Notes: generated by a model not told the origin, from the sequence alone. Shown: positions 45,952 to 56,077, numbered from the stretch's first letter. The stretch: DNA of 64,000 nt from Psychrobacter sp. Pi2-1 (GCF_904846645.1 NZ_CAJHBO010000011.1:30974-94973), one strand, 5' to 3'. Translations and numbers: made by a program.

Positions 45952-46662
45952 TTAGACGTGTTTTAATTTGGAAGGGGCAATACCGAAATATTTAGAAAAG
46001 CGGCGGCTAAAAGCGCTAACATCCGTATAACCAACCAGTTCGGCTATGATAGTGATAGGTGAATCAGTATGTAGTAATAAAGCTTGCGCCTTTTGCATCC
46101 TGATCTTTGTGATGTACTCAGTGACAGTTTGGTTTGTTTGCAATTTGAAGTTCTTTTTGAACTGCGTAGCACTGAGACAAGAGATATCCGCCAACACTTC
46201 GACAGAAAGGTTTTTAGCAAAATTGTGGTGAATATATGCGACGACTGCTCTAATTCGAGCATCATATTGCACAAATAGATTTTGTTGTTCTAGAAGCTTA
46301 TAAAAGGTATCAAACATCAGTCTCTCGACTTCAGGATTGATTTGATACCTTAACTGACTCTCTGAAAACTCCAAAAATGCCAACAATGGCGAACTTATAG
46401 AAAAGACAATTTGTGATGAATGAAGCACATTTTCTGGTAATAAGTCTGTATCCACAACGATAAACTTTGCATTCTCCTCAGCGCTAAAGTAGTGCTTTTC
46501 ATTTGCCTTGACCACAACACATTCGCTCGGGATAACTTTTCCAGTATAGCTCCCAACTTCGATATTGATTGCCCCTCGCAAAGGCAAAACAATCTGATGA
46601 AAGTCATGAGAATGTCCTTTAATCTGACGAGTGTATGACCTAATTGAGAGCGCGTTAATCAT
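45952..46662 (-). CDS. AraC family transcriptional regulator
   Basis: A 236-residue regulator with an N-terminal cupin-like sensor half ('GHSHDFHQIVLPLRGAINIE') and a C-terminal AraC/XylS DNA-binding domain with two helix-turn-helix motifs ('SVEVLADISCLSATQFKKNF' and 'ITIIAELVGYTDVSAFSRRF'), ending 'FGIAPSKLKHV'. It lies just upstream of the EamA transporter, same strand, and the pairing of AraC regulators with an EamA exporter is common, so control of that exporter is likely (inference). Confidence 0.93.
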   Translation of the reverse strand: MINALSIRSYTRQIKGHSHDFHQIVLPLRGAINIEVGSYTGKVIPSECVVVKANEKHYFSAEENAKFIVVDTDLLPENVLHSSQIVFSISSPLLAFLEFSESQLRYQINPEVERLMFDTFYKLLEQQNLFVQYDARIRAVVAYIHHNFAKNLSVEVLADISCLSATQFKKNFKLQTNQTVTEYITKIRMQKAQALLLHTDSPITIIAELVGYTDVSAFSRRFSKYFGIAPSKLKHV

Positions 46663-46746
46663 ACAGCGTTTTCCAGATTGCTATTATTGTGTCGTGTTTT
46701 GGCTCATTAGTTGGTTAGCTATTTGGCACTCTATGAGAAGTAGCTA

Positions 46747-49700
46747 TTAGAGGTCACTAGGTTTACCATGTGGAGCTAGCCATTTAGCAAACCATCCAGA
46801 TAGATCATCCATCAAAGTATAGACGACAGGAATAACAACCAAGCTCAATAGCGTAGAGGTTACCAGACCACCCAGTACCGCTGCTGCCATCGGTCGCCTG
46901 AAGGTAGGATCTGCATCGCCCCAACCAAATACTAGAGGCAACATACCTGCACCCATCGCAATGGTCGTCATGATAATAGGCCGTGCACGCTTGCGACATG
47001 CATCTACGATAGCCTCAAAACGTGCCAGCCCACGTCGCTGGGCAATCAACGCGTAATCGACCAGCAGGATTGAGTTTTTGGTCGCAATACCCATTAGCAT
47101 AATAAAGCCAATCATCGAAGGCATCGATAAGCTACTATTGGTAATAACCAAGCCAACAAACGCCCCACCGATCGATAGAGGTAGTGCCATCAGAATGGTA
47201 AAAGGCTGTAACAAACGCCCGAACAGTAAAATCAGTACGCCTAAAATACAAACCACACCGACGGACATCGCAATGATAAAGCCACTAAAGAGGTCTGCCA
47301 TGTTTTCAGCTTGGCCCTGATCGATGATGGTAATCGAAGGCGGCAATTGTTGCATGGTCGGCACTGCTTTGACCGCTTGTACCAAATCGCCAAGCTCGCC
47401 ACTCGCAGGCTGTACCGTGATACTAATAGCACGCTCTCGATCCAGTCTGCTAATCTGCGCAGGTCCAGTGCCAAAGTCTAGCGTAGCAACCTCACCGACG
47501 CGCACGCCTTGACCTGCAGGCATAGTACTCGGCACGTACAAACCTTCTAGTTGGCTAACATTTTGCTTAGCCACGTCAGGTAAACGTACGACGATTGGTA
47601 CTTGGCGCGTATCAAGATTAAGCTTGGACAATTGCTGCTCGTAGTCGCCTACAGTCGCCACACGTAAAGTTGTAGCGATATCTTGCGTCGTGACCCCTTT
47701 ATCCGCCATTGCTAACCTATCTGGCGTTACTGTTAGCTCTTGACGAGGCAAACTGCGATCACTGGTCACAGCGCCTGCACTTGGCAGCCCTCGAATCTCA
47801 GACATGATTTTTTGTGCAGTTTGTTCAAGCAGTTGCGGGTTGGTACTGGTTAATGAAAAGTTATAACCGCTCTCACCACCACTCGATAGCCCGACTGTAA
47901 ACCGTGCTCCTGGCACTTCTGTCATTAGCTTACTAATTTTGCGCTCTATCTCTTGCTTGGTGCCTCGTTCTGCACGCGGAGCAAGCACGATATCCAAACC
48001 GGCAATGTTTTCAGCCTTACCGCCGCCACCATCTGACGCACCCATCGACGCCTGCGCCTCTCCCACTGAGGTAAAGATATTGGTCACCTCAGGCATGGCC
48101 AAGATACGTGCACTTGCTAACGCCGCCACGCGCTCAGTATCTGCCAACGACACGTCAGGTGTCAGCTCAATAGCCACTCGAGTTTGATCGATATCATTAT
48201 CAGGGATAAATGACGTGGGTAGCAACTTAACCAAAGCTAATGAGGCTACAAATAAAACAAGCGTTGCACCCATGGTCAACCAACGATGATGTAGGGTCCA
48301 AGACACAATCTTAAGATAGTACTTCATCATCGCGCTTTGTTTTTCGACGTGCTTTTTCTCAGGTCGCAAGATATAAGCTGCCATCATAGGGGTAATCAGG
48401 CGAGCCACCATCAGCGAGGCAAAAATTGATAAGGCAGCCGTCCAACCAAACTGACGGAAAAACTGTCCAACGATACCGCCCATAAAGGCCGTTGGTAAAA
48501 ACACCGCAATCAAAGTAAAAGTAGTCGCGACAACGGCCAGACCGATTTCATCAGCGGCTTCCATCGCCGCTTCATAAGGCGTCTTACCCATGCGTAGATG
48601 ACGTATGATGTTTTCGACTTCAACAATTGCATCATCGACCAGCACCCCAATGACCAATGATAATGCCAGTAGTGAGATGATATTCAGACTAAAGCCAAAC
48701 AGATACATACCCAAAAAGGTTGGAATCACTGATAACGGCAAAGCAACCGCGGCAACGATAGTCGCTCGAATATTGCGCAAAAACAGAAAGACTACCACTA
48801 CAGCCAACAAACCACCCTCGATGAGCATTCTTAATGAGGCTTCATAATCCTCTGCAATGGGTGTGGCTCGGTCATAGACTTTTTCAATACTGATATTACC
48901 GACATCAGCAGTCAGCTTGGCAAGCTCCTCATCGACCAGATCCATCACGTCGACCTCACTGGCACCGCGCGATCGAGTAATGTTAAATGCCACCACTGTT
49001 TGACCGTCCAGCTTAGCAATTGAGCTTGGATCTGCTGCGCCATCAGTGATTTTTGCCATCCGACCTAAAGCCTGTGTCCCACCTGTAGGGACAGCCACTT
49101 GCAAATCGTTTAGCTCATTTGCTCGCTCAACGGCACCGAGAACACGGATGGTCTGAGTCGTATTGCCAACTTCCGCCTCCCCACCAGAACTGTCTTGCTG
49201 GATACCAGCGATTTGCTGCGATAATTGTGAAATAGAAAACTTTAGACCACTTAACGCAATTGGGTCAGCAGCAACCGTGATTTCACGCTGCAACCCGCCA
49301 ACACGGCTCACGGTACTAACGCCTGGTATGTCTGATAGCCGCTTGGTAACGGTATCATCGACAAACCACGATAGATCTTCCACGCTCATATTCTCAGCAG
49401 CGACAGAGTAAGTAACCACTGGAAACCCAGCGGTAGATACTTTGGTAATAATAGGATCGTTAGCCGCAGCTGGAAGATCACCACGTACTTCGCCGACTGC
49501 TGACCGCACATCGTCTACCGCTTCTTGAATGTCTTTTTCTAAGGTAAATTCGGTGGCAATGGTCGCCGCACCTGTCTGTAGCGTGGTGCGAATATGACTC
49601 ACGCCTTCGATACTGGTCAGTTTGTTTTCAATCTTTTTGGCAATATCGTTTTCGAGCTGTGAAGGCGCAGCACCCGGTAGCGTCACCGTAACCACTACGG

Positions 49701-49836
49701 CTGGTAAGTCTATATCCGGAAACTGCTGGACTTTCATTTTCATGAAACCGTAAATACCGCCCAACGTTAGCAGCACAAACAGCAAGATAGCAACGAGCGG
49801 ATTTTTAATCGAATAAGCGGAGACGTTTAAGCTCAT
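46747..49836 (-). CDS. RND efflux pump, inner-membrane permease
   Basis: A 1029-residue RND transporter of the HAE1/AcrB-like group, proton-driven. Features: 'NPLVAILLFVLLTLGG' first helix; 'RVGGLQREITVAADPIALSG' in the porter domain; the membrane motif 'GVLVDDAIVEVENI' with the proton-relay Asp pair (DD) in helix 4; a later 'LVDYALIAQRRG' and 'MPLVFGWGDADPTFRRPMA'. About twelve membrane helices and two large periplasmic loops. The start overlaps the adaptor stop by four bases. No outer-membrane channel gene is next to it, so it must use one encoded elsewhere. Substrate range unknown. Confidence 0.95.
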   Translation of the reverse strand: MSLNVSAYSIKNPLVAILLFVLLTLGGIYGFMKMKVQQFPDIDLPAVVVTVTLPGAAPSQLENDIAKKIENKLTSIEGVSHIRTTLQTGAATIATEFTLEKDIQEAVDDVRSAVGEVRGDLPAAANDPIITKVSTAGFPVVTYSVAAENMSVEDLSWFVDDTVTKRLSDIPGVSTVSRVGGLQREITVAADPIALSGLKFSISQLSQQIAGIQQDSSGGEAEVGNTTQTIRVLGAVERANELNDLQVAVPTGGTQALGRMAKITDGAADPSSIAKLDGQTVVAFNITRSRGASEVDVMDLVDEELAKLTADVGNISIEKVYDRATPIAEDYEASLRMLIEGGLLAVVVVFLFLRNIRATIVAAVALPLSVIPTFLGMYLFGFSLNIISLLALSLVIGVLVDDAIVEVENIIRHLRMGKTPYEAAMEAADEIGLAVVATTFTLIAVFLPTAFMGGIVGQFFRQFGWTAALSIFASLMVARLITPMMAAYILRPEKKHVEKQSAMMKYYLKIVSWTLHHRWLTMGATLVLFVASLALVKLLPTSFIPDNDIDQTRVAIELTPDVSLADTERVAALASARILAMPEVTNIFTSVGEAQASMGASDGGGGKAENIAGLDIVLAPRAERGTKQEIERKISKLMTEVPGARFTVGLSSGGESGYNFSLTSTNPQLLEQTAQKIMSEIRGLPSAGAVTSDRSLPRQELTVTPDRLAMADKGVTTQDIATTLRVATVGDYEQQLSKLNLDTRQVPIVVRLPDVAKQNVSQLEGLYVPSTMPAGQGVRVGEVATLDFGTGPAQISRLDRERAISITVQPASGELGDLVQAVKAVPTMQQLPPSITIIDQGQAENMADLFSGFIIAMSVGVVCILGVLILLFGRLLQPFTILMALPLSIGGAFVGLVITNSSLSMPSMIGFIMLMGIATKNSILLVDYALIAQRRGLARFEAIVDACRKRARPIIMTTIAMGAGMLPLVFGWGDADPTFRRPMAAAVLGGLVTSTLLSLVVIPVVYTLMDDLSGWFAKWLAPHGKPSDL

Positions 49837-51125
49837 GGCTGTGCCTGCGCTGGCTTACTGGTTTGAGTTACACCATTAACAACGCGCACTAGGTCACCAT
49901 CATTTAAGAAGCTACCGCCCTGTTTTACGATACGACTGTCACTTGGCAAGGGCTCTAGCACTGCTACACTATCGCCCAATCGCTCACCCAATGTGACTCG
50001 CTGCTGCTTGATACGTCCCATCGATCGATCGTCTCGAGTAGTCGACTCGGTAACGAGCATCACATAATCATAACCATCATTACTGACCACTGCGCTATTA
50101 GGAATCGTTTGCGTACTGGTACTTCCTAATAGGAATTCGCCTGTTTGATACATGCCTGCACGTATCTTTGAGTTGGCAGCTAGGCTGGCATAAATCGTAA
50201 TCTGACGGTTGTTGTCTGCGGTGGGTGCGATGCGGTTTACTTGCCCCATCACTGTATCACCACCCGGTAGACTGACTTGTACAGGCGTACCGACGTTTAT
50301 ATCACCGACAAGCTTAGGATCTACATCTGCTCGCCATTCCAAAACCCCGCCTTTGATAATCGTAAATAGCGGATCCCCGCCTGTCACCTGCCCAACTTCT
50401 ACCATTTTTTCACTGATAATACCGCTGACAGGAGCGACGACTTTTGCGTTCTCTAATGTCAAACGCTGATTGCTCAAACGAGCTTTGGATGCTTGCAAAG
50501 AAGCTCTGGCACGAACTTCCGAAGTACGGTAACGATCGGCTTCTTGCTTGCTGATGGCATCGATATCGATCAATGGCAGCACACGTGCAGCGTCAGCGCT
50601 AGCATTGGCAAGAGTGGCTTCCGCTTCTGCGACATCTGCTTGCGCTTGTAGCACTTGCTGCTCCATAGCATCGGTGTCGAACACGGCTAAGACTTGACCC
50701 GCTCTGACGCGGTCGCCTTCTTCGACCAAAATACGCTCGATAGCCACACCATTGACTTTTGCACTGACATTCGCAGTATCTTTAGCATTGATAGTTCCAT
50801 CGGCACTGAGCTTGCTACCGATATCATCTTGGCTTGGACTGACTGTTTCTACTGAGAGTACTGATTGCTCAATACTGGCATCGCTACCAGTTGCCTGATC
50901 GTTTGCGACAGAATTAGAAGTTGCTGACTCATCTACAGCCGCACTACCATTATTGCCCCAATACTTGCCAAGCAGTACTCCAATCACTAGTACGGCTGCC
51001 AATACGGGCCACAACCATATTGGTGGTTTTGCAGGTGGCCTTTTAGATACAGTGTCAGTTTGACGATACGGCGGCAACTCAGATTCAGCTGACGGCTTAG
51101 AATGGGTTTCTTCAAAATCGCTCAT
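49833..51125 (-). CDS. RND efflux pump, periplasmic adaptor (membrane fusion protein)
   Basis: A 430-residue adaptor with a cytoplasmic Pro-rich N-terminus, one membrane anchor at about residues 36-55 ('IWLWPVLAAVLVIGVLLGKY') and no lipobox. Then come the biotinyl-lipoyl-like half motifs ('AKVNGVAIERILVEEGDRV' and 'VVAPVSGIISEKMVEVGQV') around a coiled-coil hairpin ('QQVLQAQADVAEAEATLANA'), and the beta-barrel domain ('VQVSLPGGDTVMGQVNRIAP'). The order is typical of MFPs. First gene of the two-gene operon. Confidence 0.93.
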   Translation of the reverse strand: MSDFEETHSKPSAESELPPYRQTDTVSKRPPAKPPIWLWPVLAAVLVIGVLLGKYWGNNGSAAVDESATSNSVANDQATGSDASIEQSVLSVETVSPSQDDIGSKLSADGTINAKDTANVSAKVNGVAIERILVEEGDRVRAGQVLAVFDTDAMEQQVLQAQADVAEAEATLANASADAARVLPLIDIDAISKQEADRYRTSEVRARASLQASKARLSNQRLTLENAKVVAPVSGIISEKMVEVGQVTGGDPLFTIIKGGVLEWRADVDPKLVGDINVGTPVQVSLPGGDTVMGQVNRIAPTADNNRQITIYASLAANSKIRAGMYQTGEFLLGSTSTQTIPNSAVVSNDGYDYVMLVTESTTRDDRSMGRIKQQRVTLGERLGDSVAVLEPLPSDSRIVKQGGSFLNDGDLVRVVNGVTQTSKPAQAQP

Positions 51126-51670
51126 GATAACTCTCTGTAGGTACAGTCAATATTGAAATACTCGATATAGAATGACTAAAAATATCAATCATTCACAGCA
51201 ATAATAAAAAGTGGCACGCAATCGAAGCAATGTTTGGATAGCCTGATATAGGGCTATGAGCGTTACTTACAGAGAGTATTACGATGTTCTCTAAAGCACT
51301 GTTTATTATTATAATAGTCCATCAAATTATCGAGAATAGCATATATTTAGTCATCATCTTATTTTTATATATAGGGTCTAGCGTTCATAAATTTAATTGA
51401 AACTTAGACCGAATACATGTGCAATGTTCAAGGCATATCGACCAATTTAAAGAAATAAGAGCGCGTGTAGTCAATCGCTGAATATCTGATGTATTCAACG
51501 ACTGACTATGGATTGAGGATTGTCTATAAATAACTTTAACCTTGTGGCCATGCTGTTTGATTATATCCAGAGCTAGGTTCAATGACATACTGAACCTACT
51601 TGCCGATACCGATACTAAGCACTAAGCACTTATTACTAGATACTGAGTACTAAGCGCTGATTACCAGACA
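51126..51670. other. Intergenic region between the RND operon and recG
   Basis: 545 bp with no gene I can support. A 67-codon minus-strand frame at 51385-51588 lacks a ribosome binding site and coding features. The RND promoter should lie near 51126-51300. A 28-bp tandem repeat occupies the recG-proximal end. Confidence 0.5.
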
Positions 51671-51677
51671 CTAGGCA
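51611..51677. repeat. 28 bp tandem repeat overlapping the recG stop
   Basis: Unit 1 (51611-51638) and unit 2 (51639-51666) start GATACT(A/G)AG and agree at 23 of 28 bases. A partial third unit (51667-51677, GACACTAGGCA) runs into the recG stop codon at 51671-51673. Confidence 0.8.
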
Positions 51678-54022
51678 TTGGTATAGCGACTTGCCTCAGG
51701 CATCCAACGATGAATCAATTGACTGACATCTGTTTTTCGCGCAGGGTCTGCTATTAAATGCTTCGCTAACCGCTGAGCAATGGCAAATAATTGCTCATCA
51801 CGGATCAGATCAGCCAGATAGTAGCCAACGTTACCCGTTTGACGTTTGCCTAGCAGCTCTCCTGGCCCACGTAGCTCTAAGTCTTTTTGAGCAATGACAA
51901 AACCATCAGTACTATCGCGTAGGACGTTTAGTCGCTCAGTACCTGTCTCCGATAGCGGCTTTTGATATAACAGTACACAGAAGCTTTTGGTCGAGCCACG
52001 TCCGACTCGCCCGCGTAGCTGATGCAATTGGGATAATCCCAAACGCTCCGCATTTTCGATAACCATCAATGATGCATTGGGTACATCGACCCCTACCTCG
52101 ATGACGGTCGTCGCAATCAGCAAGTCCAAATTACCTGCTTTGAACTCTTGCATGATGGCTTGCTTATCGGCAGACTTCATCTTGCCATGCACCAGTCCAA
52201 TACGAATATCTAGACGTTCATTTAAATCCTCATAAGTGGCTTCGGCTGCCTGCGCATCCAAGACACTAGACGCCTCTACCAATGAGCATACCCAATATGC
52301 TTGCCTGCCCGCTTCGCAATTAATCGCAATACGTTCTATGACTTCATCGCGTCGATTGCGATCGATGGTTACTGTCGTAATTGGGGTACGCCCCGGTGGC
52401 AATTCATCGATGATTGAGGTATCCATATCGCCATAGACGCTCATCGCTAAGGTTCTTGGAATCGGTGTCGCGGTCATGATTAGCTGGTGTGGTGTACTAT
52501 TAGCAACACCTTTATTGGTCAATGCCATACGCTGCTCAACACCAAAACGATGTTGCTCATCAATGATAACCAAACCTAACTTAGCGAACTGAACTTGCTC
52601 CTGAAACAGTGCATGAGTACCGACCACCACTTGCACGGTATTTTCCGCGACTGCTTCCAATGCTTCGCGGCGCTGTTTGGCCGTTTGCTTACCTGCAAGC
52701 CAACCGACACCAATACCTAATGGCTCAAACCATTGCTTAAAATTCAGTAGATGCTGCTCTGCCAAAATCTCAGTCGGTGCCATGACCGCGACCTGCCAGC
52801 CACTATCGAGCGCATAACCCGCTGCTCCTGCTGCAACCAATGTCTTGCCAGCACCCACATCTCCCTGTACCAGTCGTAGCATCGGAATTGAGGTCGCCAT
52901 ATCGGCAGTGATGTCTTTCATCACTCTTTTTTGCGCACCCGTTAAATCAAAAGGCAATGCAGAAAATAGCTTGTCAGCAAGAGTACTGTTGATAGTGCAT
53001 TTGGGCGCTTTATGCTGATGTAACTGTTGGCGACGATATAGCAAACTGAGCTGATGCGCAGTCAATTCTTCAATAATCAAGCGCTGGCAAGCAGCATGCG
53101 TACGAGCACTGAGTTGAGTGAATAGTTTGTATTGCTGAGACGCACTGGTATAAGTAGGCGGCGTATGCAGCAGTACCAATGCTTCAAATATCGTTAAATT
53201 ATAGACATTGTGCTGAGCAATACTGGCCGCGACGCTATGTATGTCATTATCTGCCTGATAGTTAGAAGGACTGGGTTTGTATACGCTATTGCCAATCGCA
53301 TTATCAGGTACGCTGCGTGCTAACGTCGAAAAAATATCTTCGGTATATTCGGCCTCTGATACTGTTGATTTAGATGGCTCAAAAGGCACTAATGGCAAAT
53401 CGGATACAACTGCAAAATCTTCAGCCGTAAACAATGTCATCGGCAGACCTTGGCTCCGAACCGTTTGCAATGCTAGCTTAATTAAAGTGCGCAGCTTGTT
53501 TTGATGTAAGCTTTTAACTGTAGGGTAAATAGGCTGCAATCCCGTATCGGTCATGACTGTGTTATCAGTGATAATCTGATATTCAGGATGATGTATCTGC
53601 TTACCGTAGCGGCTGACTTTGACCTCACCAAATAGCTGTAAACGTGTTCCTAAATTCATAGTCTGTACCAGACCACGATAGACCTTAAAAAACCGCAACG
53701 ATATCGTACCCGTATCATCATCCACCGTCACAGTCATCCCACTGCGCTTGGTATCGACATGGACGATGTGACCAGTAATTAGCGCTGATTGTCCATGCTC
53801 TACATCGGCGATTGATACCAGTCGACTACGATCCTCATAATCACGGGGCAAATGTAACAGCAAATCGAATATCCGCTTGATATTCAATTGCGCCAACTGC
53901 TCTGCCACTTTTACCCCCACACCTGCTAGCGCAGACACTGGCATATCTAGTGCTGACAGCGGCATGTCAGATCTAAAGTGATCTAATGAGTTGGCTGAGG
54001 CATGACTCTCCGATATTGGCAT
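51671..54022 (-). CDS. recG: RecG, ATP-dependent DNA helicase
   Basis: A replication-fork remodelling helicase that drives branch migration. Domain order: N-terminal wedge (OB fold) with 'HLPRDYEDRSRL' and 'DDDTGTISLRFFKVYRGL', then the helicase domains with Walker A 'GDVGAGKTLVA', 'DEQHRFGVEQRMAL' (DExH-type box), 'TATPIPRT' and 'LRGRVGRG' (motif VI). The C-terminal region contains 'DLELRGPGELLGKRQTG'. About 783 residues, longer than E. coli (693), from an N-terminal addition and a Ser/Asp-rich insertion between wedge and helicase. The ATG at 54022 follows TTAGGA; a TTG at 54037 is rejected. Confidence 0.97.
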   Translation of the reverse strand: MPISESHASANSLDHFRSDMPLSALDMPVSALAGVGVKVAEQLAQLNIKRIFDLLLHLPRDYEDRSRLVSIADVEHGQSALITGHIVHVDTKRSGMTVTVDDDTGTISLRFFKVYRGLVQTMNLGTRLQLFGEVKVSRYGKQIHHPEYQIITDNTVMTDTGLQPIYPTVKSLHQNKLRTLIKLALQTVRSQGLPMTLFTAEDFAVVSDLPLVPFEPSKSTVSEAEYTEDIFSTLARSVPDNAIGNSVYKPSPSNYQADNDIHSVAASIAQHNVYNLTIFEALVLLHTPPTYTSASQQYKLFTQLSARTHAACQRLIIEELTAHQLSLLYRRQQLHQHKAPKCTINSTLADKLFSALPFDLTGAQKRVMKDITADMATSIPMLRLVQGDVGAGKTLVAAGAAGYALDSGWQVAVMAPTEILAEQHLLNFKQWFEPLGIGVGWLAGKQTAKQRREALEAVAENTVQVVVGTHALFQEQVQFAKLGLVIIDEQHRFGVEQRMALTNKGVANSTPHQLIMTATPIPRTLAMSVYGDMDTSIIDELPPGRTPITTVTIDRNRRDEVIERIAINCEAGRQAYWVCSLVEASSVLDAQAAEATYEDLNERLDIRIGLVHGKMKSADKQAIMQEFKAGNLDLLIATTVIEVGVDVPNASLMVIENAERLGLSQLHQLRGRVGRGSTKSFCVLLYQKPLSETGTERLNVLRDSTDGFVIAQKDLELRGPGELLGKRQTGNVGYYLADLIRDEQLFAIAQRLAKHLIADPARKTDVSQLIHRWMPEASRYTNA

Positions 54023-54301
54023 TAAAGATCCTAACAATATTATTTTTAATTTTTGTATGCTAAATCGAGCATTTTTAATTGGCTGTACATGATGACTTGT
54101 AGCATAGAATAGCTATAACGATAGTACGTATAAAAAGTCGACTCATTTCATTATAGCTGACAATACAATTGCTTATGCTAGGCTATTTAGTAAAATAGCA
54201 TCTATACAGTCCATCTACTATAGATAAACCGCTTCTTCTCATCATATCAATAACTGATGTCTGATTTTTTGAATTCTGGCAATTTCGTAAGGTGTTTTTC
54301 T

Positions 54302-55306
54302 ATGCTTGTTTCTATTTTGCCTTGTCAGTTTCGTCACAATCTGATTCGCCATAATCTAAAATTACTGAGGTTGAGCTTAATACCCATTCTCGGTTTGTAT
54401 ATTAGCGCCTGTAGCACCTTGCCATCGACTATTCCTGCAACGCCAGAGCCTGTTATTAAAGCCCCTACTGTCGCACTGGTATTGGGTGGTGGCGGTGCAA
54501 AAGGGTTTGCCCATGTGGGCGTCATTAAGGCGCTAGAGGAAAACGGTATCAAACCAACATTGGTAGTCGGTACGAGTGTGGGTAGCTTGATCGGCAGCTT
54601 ATACGCCAGTGGTTACACGCCTGCACAGCTTGAGCAATTGGCACTGACCACTACAGATAGCCAGCTCACAGACTTTACCTTGTCCAATCAAGGTTTTATC
54701 GAAGGTATTAAGTTAAAAAACTTTATTAATAGCAAAGTGAATGCGCGAACCATAGAAGACTTTCCCATTGCTTTTGCGGCAATCGCAGCAGAGAAACACA
54801 CGCTAAACAAAACAGTCTTTACCACTGGCGATGCAGGGCTTGCCGTACAAGCGTCCTGTAGCGTACCCAATATTTTTATTGCCCCGCGCATTCCTGAAAA
54901 GGTCGGTAAAAAATATATCGATGGTGGTGTGGTCAGTTTAGTACCAGTAGATAGCGCCTATGACTTAGGTGCTGATATTGTCATTGCTGTAGATGTAACG
55001 GGAGCTCAAGGCAGTGATAATACGAGCAATCAAATACCGACTATGAACTCATTGAGTGATTTTTGGAGTTTTCTAGAAACCAATATTCTAGCTACCAACC
55101 TGACTGCTAAGCGCTCCGCATCAATTCACAGTGAGCGGGATCGAGCGGATATTGTTATTACTCCCAATGTCGGACGTAACAGTTCGATAGATACGAAGCA
55201 GCGACGCAGTCTGATACAAGCAGGCGCTCAAGCTACAACGCCGCAAATCAATGCTATTAAACAACTTATCCAAGAGAAATCTAGTAGCAAATATGCCACG
55301 CTGTAA
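54302..55306 (+). CDS. Patatin-like phospholipase, putative lipoprotein
   Basis: About 334 residues. The N-terminus has a positively charged, hydrophobic signal ending in a lipobox-like 'YISAC' (Cys near residue 36), suggesting a lipoprotein. The patatin catalytic elements are complete: oxyanion loop 'GGGGAKGFAHVG', nucleophile elbow 'VVGTSVGSLIGS' (G-x-S-x-G) and catalytic Asp in 'YIDGGVVSLVPV' (DGG). It belongs to the RssA/NTE-type bacterial patatins; substrate unknown. The ATG at 54302 follows AAGGTG; the ATG at 54257 is rejected. Divergent from recG and ended by a strong terminator. Confidence 0.9.
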   Translation: MLVSILPCQFRHNLIRHNLKLLRLSLIPILGLYISACSTLPSTIPATPEPVIKAPTVALVLGGGGAKGFAHVGVIKALEENGIKPTLVVGTSVGSLIGSLYASGYTPAQLEQLALTTTDSQLTDFTLSNQGFIEGIKLKNFINSKVNARTIEDFPIAFAAIAAEKHTLNKTVFTTGDAGLAVQASCSVPNIFIAPRIPEKVGKKYIDGGVVSLVPVDSAYDLGADIVIAVDVTGAQGSDNTSNQIPTMNSLSDFWSFLETNILATNLTAKRSASIHSERDRADIVITPNVGRNSSIDTKQRRSLIQAGAQATTPQINAIKQLIQEKSSSKYATL

Positions 55307-55360
55307 TTGAGCACTTTTACTTACTTATCAGCAAAAATACCAAACGGCCTGATACACCAT

Positions 55361-55397
55361 AAAAAAGCACCGCAGCTATAAACTGCGGTGCTTTTTT
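55361..55397. terminator. Terminator downstream of the patatin gene
   Basis: AAAAAAGCACCGCAG and CTGCGGTGCTTTTTT form a stem with a short loop; it lies between convergent genes and is symmetrical enough to serve both. Confidence 0.92.
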
Positions 55398-55400
55398 ATT

Positions 55401-55442
55401 GATGGCTTTCAGTACTAAATGGATAGTTTTCAGTGCTAACTA
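55401..55442. repeat. Two-copy imperfect 21 bp repeat with AGTACTAA core
   Basis: GATGGCTTTCAGTACTAAAT(G) at 55401-55421 is followed directly by a related unit at 55422-55442, about 16 of 21 identical. It lies next to the patatin terminator. Confidence 0.6.
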
Positions 55443-55480
55443 CATCAATGCTAGCTAAATTCTAATCCAAAAATTCAGGA

Positions 55481-56077
55481 CTATTTAACGCGCGCGCGAT
55501 ATTTTACAGCGACGGTATCATTTAGGCCTACACCTTCTAAGTCCCAACGTACCGCTTTATAATATTTAAGCGCGACGTCTTGTAGCTGATTATCAACTTT
55601 GGTACGTAGTGGCATACGAGCAAAATTATTGCCATCTACACTGCCGTACGGAAATTCAGGAGCAACCGTTTTTAATAGTTCTACCTGTTCTGGGATACTC
55701 ATCGTAACGGTCATTTTACGGACGCGATCTGCATTGGTATTGGTAAAGTACCCTTGATACTCCAATACATTACCTGACTGCAAACGAGTCTTGGTATCTA
55801 CAGGGACAAGCACTTCTTGACCATTGGCATCAACACTGACCAATGACGCTGTGATTCTGCTGTTAACGGCCTGAGCACTTGAGTTGCTGCTCTTGTTAGC
55901 ATTTGTCTGAATAGCCATCGAGCTATCAACCGCTTGCTCTGGTGTTGGCAGCATTGCTGAGGCTTGTGTGACTACCATCGCACCGATAAGCGTACCGGCA
56001 ACAACGTGAAATAAGCGGTGGCCGCTCCAAGCACTGAACGGGCTAGCAAACTGGTTACTTTTTTTCATGATTTTCAT
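55481..56077 (-). CDS. Exported protein of unknown function
   Basis: A 198-residue protein with a likely signal peptide (after a basic N-terminus, 'GTLIGAMVVTQASA'). A Ser/Asn/Ala-rich spacer leads to a single beta-sandwich-like domain with 'LQSGNVLEYQGYFTNTNADR' and 'MTVTMSIPEQVELLKTVAPE', the pattern of the DUF11-type 'conserved repeat' domains found in surface proteins. The second half ends 'VRWDLEGVGLNDTVAVKYRA'. Function unknown; the family placement is tentative. Convergent with the patatin gene, divergent from argA. Confidence 0.72.
   Translation of the reverse strand: MKIMKKSNQFASPFSAWSGHRLFHVVAGTLIGAMVVTQASAMLPTPEQAVDSSMAIQTNANKSSNSSAQAVNSRITASLVSVDANGQEVLVPVDTKTRLQSGNVLEYQGYFTNTNADRVRKMTVTMSIPEQVELLKTVAPEFPYGSVDGNNFARMPLRTKVDNQLQDVALKYYKAVRWDLEGVGLNDTVAVKYRARVK

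Noticed and set aside
51385..51588. 67-codon minus-strand frame in the RND/recG gap
   Set aside because: Starts without a ribosome binding site and has no coding signature. The run 'NLALDIIKQHGHKVKVIYRQ' looks protein-like, but it could not be tied to any family.
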